This document shows positions 59,515-64,000 of a DNA stretch of 64,000 nt, in pieces. Each line of letters begins with the position of its first letter. The stretch's first letter is position 1. The translations under genes were made by a program, and so were the position numbers. Where the stretch lies: the NCBI RefSeq assembly GCF_027744825.2, contig NC_071343.1, positions 10,618,366-10,682,365 of the forward strand. Direction: 5' to 3'. The notes below the pieces were generated by a model, which had not been told where the DNA came from, ran no database searches, and saw nothing but the letters and a program-made list of their open reading frames with translations. The DNA comes from Synchiropus splendidus. Lineage: Eukaryota; Chordata; Actinopteri; Syngnathiformes; Callionymidae.

Positions 59515-60170
59515 TCTATATTTCCTCATTTTGAAGTTTATTATTATTTTTATGAAAGGTCATACATACATTTCATTCTTTTAATTGAAATAAATATTTC
59601 TATATTTTACAGTGTCAAGCACACAACATGTTTATTGACTGATTATTAAAAAATAAAAGCCAGAAATATGCCATATATATATTTGCTGACTTAAGTCTAT
59701 ATTTCCTCATTTTTAAGTGTATTATTATTTTTATGAAAGGTCATACACACATTTAATTCTTTTAATTGAATTAAATATTTAGATATTTTACAGTGTAAAG
59801 CACACAACATGTTTATTGACTGATTATTAAAAAATAAAAGCCAGAAATATGCCATATATGTGTTTGCTGACTTAAGTCTATATTTCCTCATTTTTAAGTG
59901 TATTATTATTTTTATGAAAGGTCATACATACATTTAATTCTTTTAATTGAAATAAATATTTATATATTTTACAGTGTAAAGCACACAACATGTTTATTGA
60001 CATATTAAAAAATAAAAGCAAGAAATATGCCATATGTATTTGCTGACTTTAAGTCTGCATTTCCTCATGTTTACGTTTGTTATTATTATTTATTGTTAAA
60101 GGTCACACATACATTTAAATATTTTTCCTGAAATAAATATTAATATATTTTAAAAGGGTGTAAAGCGCCG
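59515..60170. repeat. Tandem array of a 181-bp AT-rich unit, about 3.6 copies
   Basis: Units begin at TCTATATTTCCTCAT at 59515, 59696 and 59877, and at a diverged 60054 (spacing 181, 181, 177). Each holds GAAAGGTCATACA, TTTTACAGTGT, ACACAACATGTTTATTGAC and AAAATAAAAGC. The second and third units are closest; the last is most diverged. Confidence 0.9.
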
Positions 60171-62542
60171 AAAAAAATTCTTGACACAGAATTTGCAATA
60201 ATTGTTAATAAAATAGAGCATATTTTTCTATTTTTGGGTGAAATACAAAATTATTTCACTGGATTCTGGATCCTCTTTATTATATATTCATGATCATGTT
60301 TCACTGGTGTTCATTTGTAACCACCATTGCTCGAAGATTTGAGATATTTGGTGCTATTCTGTAGTTCCCACTGGATTAGGGAAGACTTGTAGTTGCTAGC
60401 TGCTTCCAGCTGCTCACATGCTCAGCTCAGCTCAGTGGTTTGGACTCAACCTCTCAGCATGGCGACTAACCATTGTGTGATGAGTTGTTTTATTGATATC
60501 ATTTTGTTTTCTAGCAACATGTGAAACAGGTTCCTTGGATTGCATGTGTTGGGGTGCAGGGTGGATCTGGGGCCCCATGGGTTGCCTCCTTCGGTCATGT
60601 ATTTGTGTGTTTAAAAACAAAAAAGTTAAGACACGATTAAGCACAAAATTGCACAAAAATTGATTTACTGCCTTATGAAACTTCATTTTACATGTGAAAA
60701 GAGGATGGAGGTTAAAACTGAGGGTTATGGCCCTAGTCTGGCGCCCCCTGATATTTGTCATGGCGATGTCAGATGATTCTGGTGATGCAGGCGGCTCTGT
60801 GAGGAGTTGCCAACACTGGACTTCTTACTCTCATAAACATTGTATAACCTGTGAAATGCCTCTCTGTTGCGCCGCGCCTTGTTGCGTCGGTGGTTGAAGA
60901 GGTTGAAAAAGTCTGGTACCAAATGGACCGCCCACCACTAGGGCGAGTTTACATGCGCTACGCCACCTGCGACCCTTCTGTAAAGCAGGCCCCCGAAAGC
61001 TTTGTTAGTCAGCAGTTCGACATTTCAGATGCAGTGTTGACAGGAGGTGCGGCAGAAACAAAGCAGCACTGTTACAGCAACACTTTGGCTACATCTCTAC
61101 TCCAGATCCCCAAAGTGCAAAGTCGTGACACCGATCGCAACACCACGAGAGCAGGACTGACAAACCGTCCTTTCTGAGCGGCTGCAGTGAATGTGTGTGA
61201 AGCGCATGTCCTTGTTTGTCAGTGCGAAAGTGCGAGATAACGCCGCGCTCGCCAAAATCTCATTTCACAGTCTTTGATTTCTGCTGTGTCAAATCCCATC
61301 ACTCTGAAGTCATCATCGTCTTTAAGATAAGTCAGTTAATGAGAAGATTCCATGGCCAACGTCCGATGACCTTGTTGCTCATTGGTCACACAGGTGAAGA
61401 ATTAAGACCGCTGGCTAGAGTCACTGCTGGATTCTACTGCTGATGTTCTTGTTTGAATTGATCAGTTGAAGACTCTAGTATTCTGTTTCCGCTTGTGTTG
61501 ACCACAGAATCCATTGAACGTTCATTGAACATGAAGAAACGGATCAGAACCTTGCCACATCCTGTAATCTTAAACAGAATTCACATACAGACTTTTAGCT
61601 AGGATTTTGAAAAACCCCGCCCCTAACCCATAACCCCGCCCCCAACCCCACCCACTCCCGACACACCATGTCAACGACTGACAACTAAAAACTAGCTTTG
61701 TAGAAAACAAATTTGTCCCAAAATAACTTGATAAACAACAAATAACCAATCATCTGAGTCAAATAACAAACAACAGACATGAACTTGGTAACTGTTGCCA
61801 CTTTGAGATGCAAGTGTCCCCTGGGCAAGTGTTTTACTTGGCTGACCCTGGTGAATTAAAAAAAACAAACAGTTTTTTAATCATGATTCTTTCCCCTACT
61901 ACAAGCCATTGCGTGTACAGCCTTGAGTCTACATCTTTTTTCATATATTTATGCAAGATAAGCATGCAGTTGTATCAGCTGTGATGGCTTCCATGCCACG
62001 AGTGTCGCGTCTTACCGTGAGATTACGGCGGTAAACAAATATGGCGACCACAATGGCCAAAATGCGGTTGCGAAAGGTTCGAGAATCTGCTAATTTGGAT
62101 CATATTCTGCGGAAACACAATTTAATGTAAACCAGTGAGATGACACTACAAGTTGGGCATTATACAGTCGCATCCATTTTTTCATGTTTTGCAGTTTAGG
62201 ATCTGCTGGACGCCCAAGACGTCCTCTGGCTAAAAGCCTGTTCACATATTTATTATTTAAGACTGGTGACTTTCTCAAATCCCTGGGTGGTTCAATAGTC
62301 AGGTCCAGCATCTGAATGTTCGTCCATTAGTAGCCAATCCTCATCTGCTCGGTCCATCACTCAAACATTCCCGGCCCTCATCTGAAGAGTTGGCTGTTCA
62401 GAGCTCTGTCATTTCACAGCGCATATCAGCTGAGAGACCTCTGGTATCAGGTGGACAGAACCAGGTCAACCTCAGCAGAGTTCAAGCTGCAGAACTTTGG
62501 TATTTCAGTATCAAAGGAAGGCAGCGTGGGTTGTGGAGTGAG
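60171..62542. other. Gene-free flank with C-rich patch
   Basis: A C-tract cluster (CCCCGCCCC...CCCCGCCCCC) lies at about 61612-61670. A Cys-rich open frame at 60694-60897 is discussed in the findings. No gene confirmed. Confidence 0.5.
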
Positions 62543-62588
62543 ACGTTTGTCTAAAAGCTAGTGCTTTAACTAGCTTTTAGACAAACGT
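62543..62588. repeat. Perfect 20-bp inverted repeat with 6-nt loop
   Basis: ACGTTTGTCTAAAAGCTAGT, loop GCTTTA, then the exact reverse complement (62569-62588). Confidence 0.95.
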
Positions 62589-63960
62589 GGCAGCTGTAGC
62601 GTGAAACTGCAATAATGATTGTTACGTTCACACTGAAGAATAAGTACCTTAAGCTTCTTTTTCTTTTTTCAAAGATGATTTCTACGAAACTTCCATAGCC
62701 GATAATGACAGTAATTCAAACACAGACAGTAAAAAAAACAACTTTTTATTAATTTATTTTTAGCACATTAAACATTTCTCCATCTAGCATGTTATTAAAT
62801 GAAATTATTTCCTGAAATATGAATTTTATTAATTGGTTTTGCCTGCCTCAGTCCTGTCAACATGGAACAGATAAAAACAGATCTCACTGAAACTGCTCTA
62901 CTCTACTGCTACCTGCTGTGCCATTGAGCTCATTGCTATAAACAATGTTTGAGTCAGTAAAAAGGTTTTGAATGAAATTAAACCGATGGCTAAATCCTTT
63001 ACCCAATCCTTTTTTCCTATTGCCTCTGACATCAAGAAATACAATGAGAAAAATCCACTTCGGCAGTGTAATATTTGACACCTTCAGAGCAAGAACATAT
63101 TGGTTTAATTCGTTTTTATGGTTGACTATCTAGTGACTCTTGACTTTTTATTTTTGAAGCCTTTGAATTTCAAAACACGCAACACATTTTGTTCTTCTAT
63201 TACTCTTCTTCAATATCAAGATAGTCATTTATGGGTTCAGCCATCTTTTACAAACACCTGCATGATTATAATGTCACTTTGTTCCCCTCTTTTGAAGAAC
63301 CTGAAATGTGTGCGATCAAACAGTGGAGGAAAATTCGAGTTCAGCGTGGCGTGACAGTTTTGAAAGAGGAGTCATGCTGGCACAGATGACGCAGCATCCC
63401 AACGTTTCAAGTCTTATCAGTGTTTGTGCAGTGGGGCAGTAGTAAAATCTCAGGGGCCTCATGAGGCAGCTGAATCTAACATGGAGATGCTGAGCTTCTG
63501 CTACGTCTGCAGTTTTGCACACAAGGACACTTGGGACACTGCCGCTCCTTCAACCCACGAATGGAAAATAGCAGTGGAATCTGGTCAGATGGCATTTGGT
63601 GAGGTGCTTGGAAGAATTTGCCAGATCAGAGATTGAAGATTATTTTATTTATTATCGAAAACTTACATGTGGTTGACATTCATAATGTCTTACTATTGCC
63701 ACACATCTTGCCTGAAACTGACCCATTTGCAGAAACTCCAAGGCACTCCGTCCTCAGTACCTATTACAGTTGTGACAACAAATTCATAAAATAGCAAGGA
63801 TTGATCACGATATGTCGCATCGCATAAATTCTTTGGTGTTTGTTGTGCAAGTCTCTCAATAAGCATGAACTACAATCTGACAGAAAATGAGTGGAACCTG
63901 TTCATCTACATTGACAGTGGAGAGATTTTCTTATATATTATACATAACTTCTTCCTGCCA
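62589..63960. other. Gene-free flank
   Basis: Short open frames only; nothing recognised. Confidence 0.55.
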
Positions 63961-64000
63961 CTGATGAAAAGGTTTTCTGTGGTGTGCCACAAGGATCTGT
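63953..64000 (+). mobile_element. LINE reverse-transcriptase motif at window edge
   Basis: The last bases translate as LPATDEKVFCGVPQGSV. (C/Y)GVPQGSVLGP is a conserved block of non-LTR retrotransposon reverse transcriptases (L1/L2/Rex type). The rest would lie to the right. Confidence 0.5.

Noticed and set aside
59515..60170. CRISPR-like array
   Set aside because: Units are contiguous 181-bp tandem repeats without unique spacers, in an animal genome.
61606..61672. C-rich patch as a promoter
   Set aside because: Short decayed (CCCC..CC) run with no CpG-rich surroundings, ATG or splice signal.

Overview
The window is vertebrate, almost certainly teleost, nuclear DNA. The evidence is one large split fibrillar-collagen gene with GT-AG introns, many (AT)n microsatellites, short inverted-repeat transposons in several copies, and degenerate fish-type LINE pieces. 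I see no prokaryotic, plasmid or phage features.

Positions 1-34.0 kb, minus strand: a col5a2-type procollagen gene, pro-alpha2(V). I can place 50 coding exons, from the start codon at 33999 to a junction exon that runs off the left edge at base 1. Joined, they give 3798 nt, or 1266 codons with no internal stop. In order they encode a signal peptide, a von Willebrand factor C (VWC) domain with 10 cysteines, a short interrupted N-propeptide helix, an N-telopeptide, an unbroken Gly-X-Y helix of 339 triplets, and the start of the C-telopeptide and C-propeptide. The remaining C-propeptide exons lie left of the window. From exon 8 on, helix exons are 45, 54, 99, 108 or 162 nt, as in fibrillar collagens. 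The residue-by-residue match to human alpha2(V), recalled from memory, is what separates it from types I, II and III. Teleosts carry col5a2a and col5a2b; I cannot tell which this is.

The start codon lies in a small hairpin with a five-codon upstream ORF. This looks like the 5-prime stem-loop known from COL1A1, COL1A2 and COL3A1 mRNAs and is the most interesting regulatory feature here. One helix intron (intron 17) uses a GC donor.

Intron 1 (14.5-33.9 kb, 19.4 kb) and the upstream flank (34-64 kb) are mostly non-coding. They hold four recurring element families (A: about 190 bp with TTCATGAA-bearing termini; B: CAGTGGTACCTC termini with TA duplications; C: about 400-480 bp; F: one long-TIR foldback element), LINE fragments, local duplications, AT tracts and a 181-bp tandem array. 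Three spots in the flank look gene-like but were not identified: 47.2-47.8 kb (CCAAT/G-rich/TATA arrangement followed by coding-like segments), 57.0 kb (ETS-like site, ATG and donor), and 58.7-59.0 kb (CpG-rich, GTCACGTGAC site, possible first exon). A LINE reverse-transcriptase motif begins at the right edge.

I found no new multi-gene system. The window is essentially one matrix gene plus repeat-rich flank.
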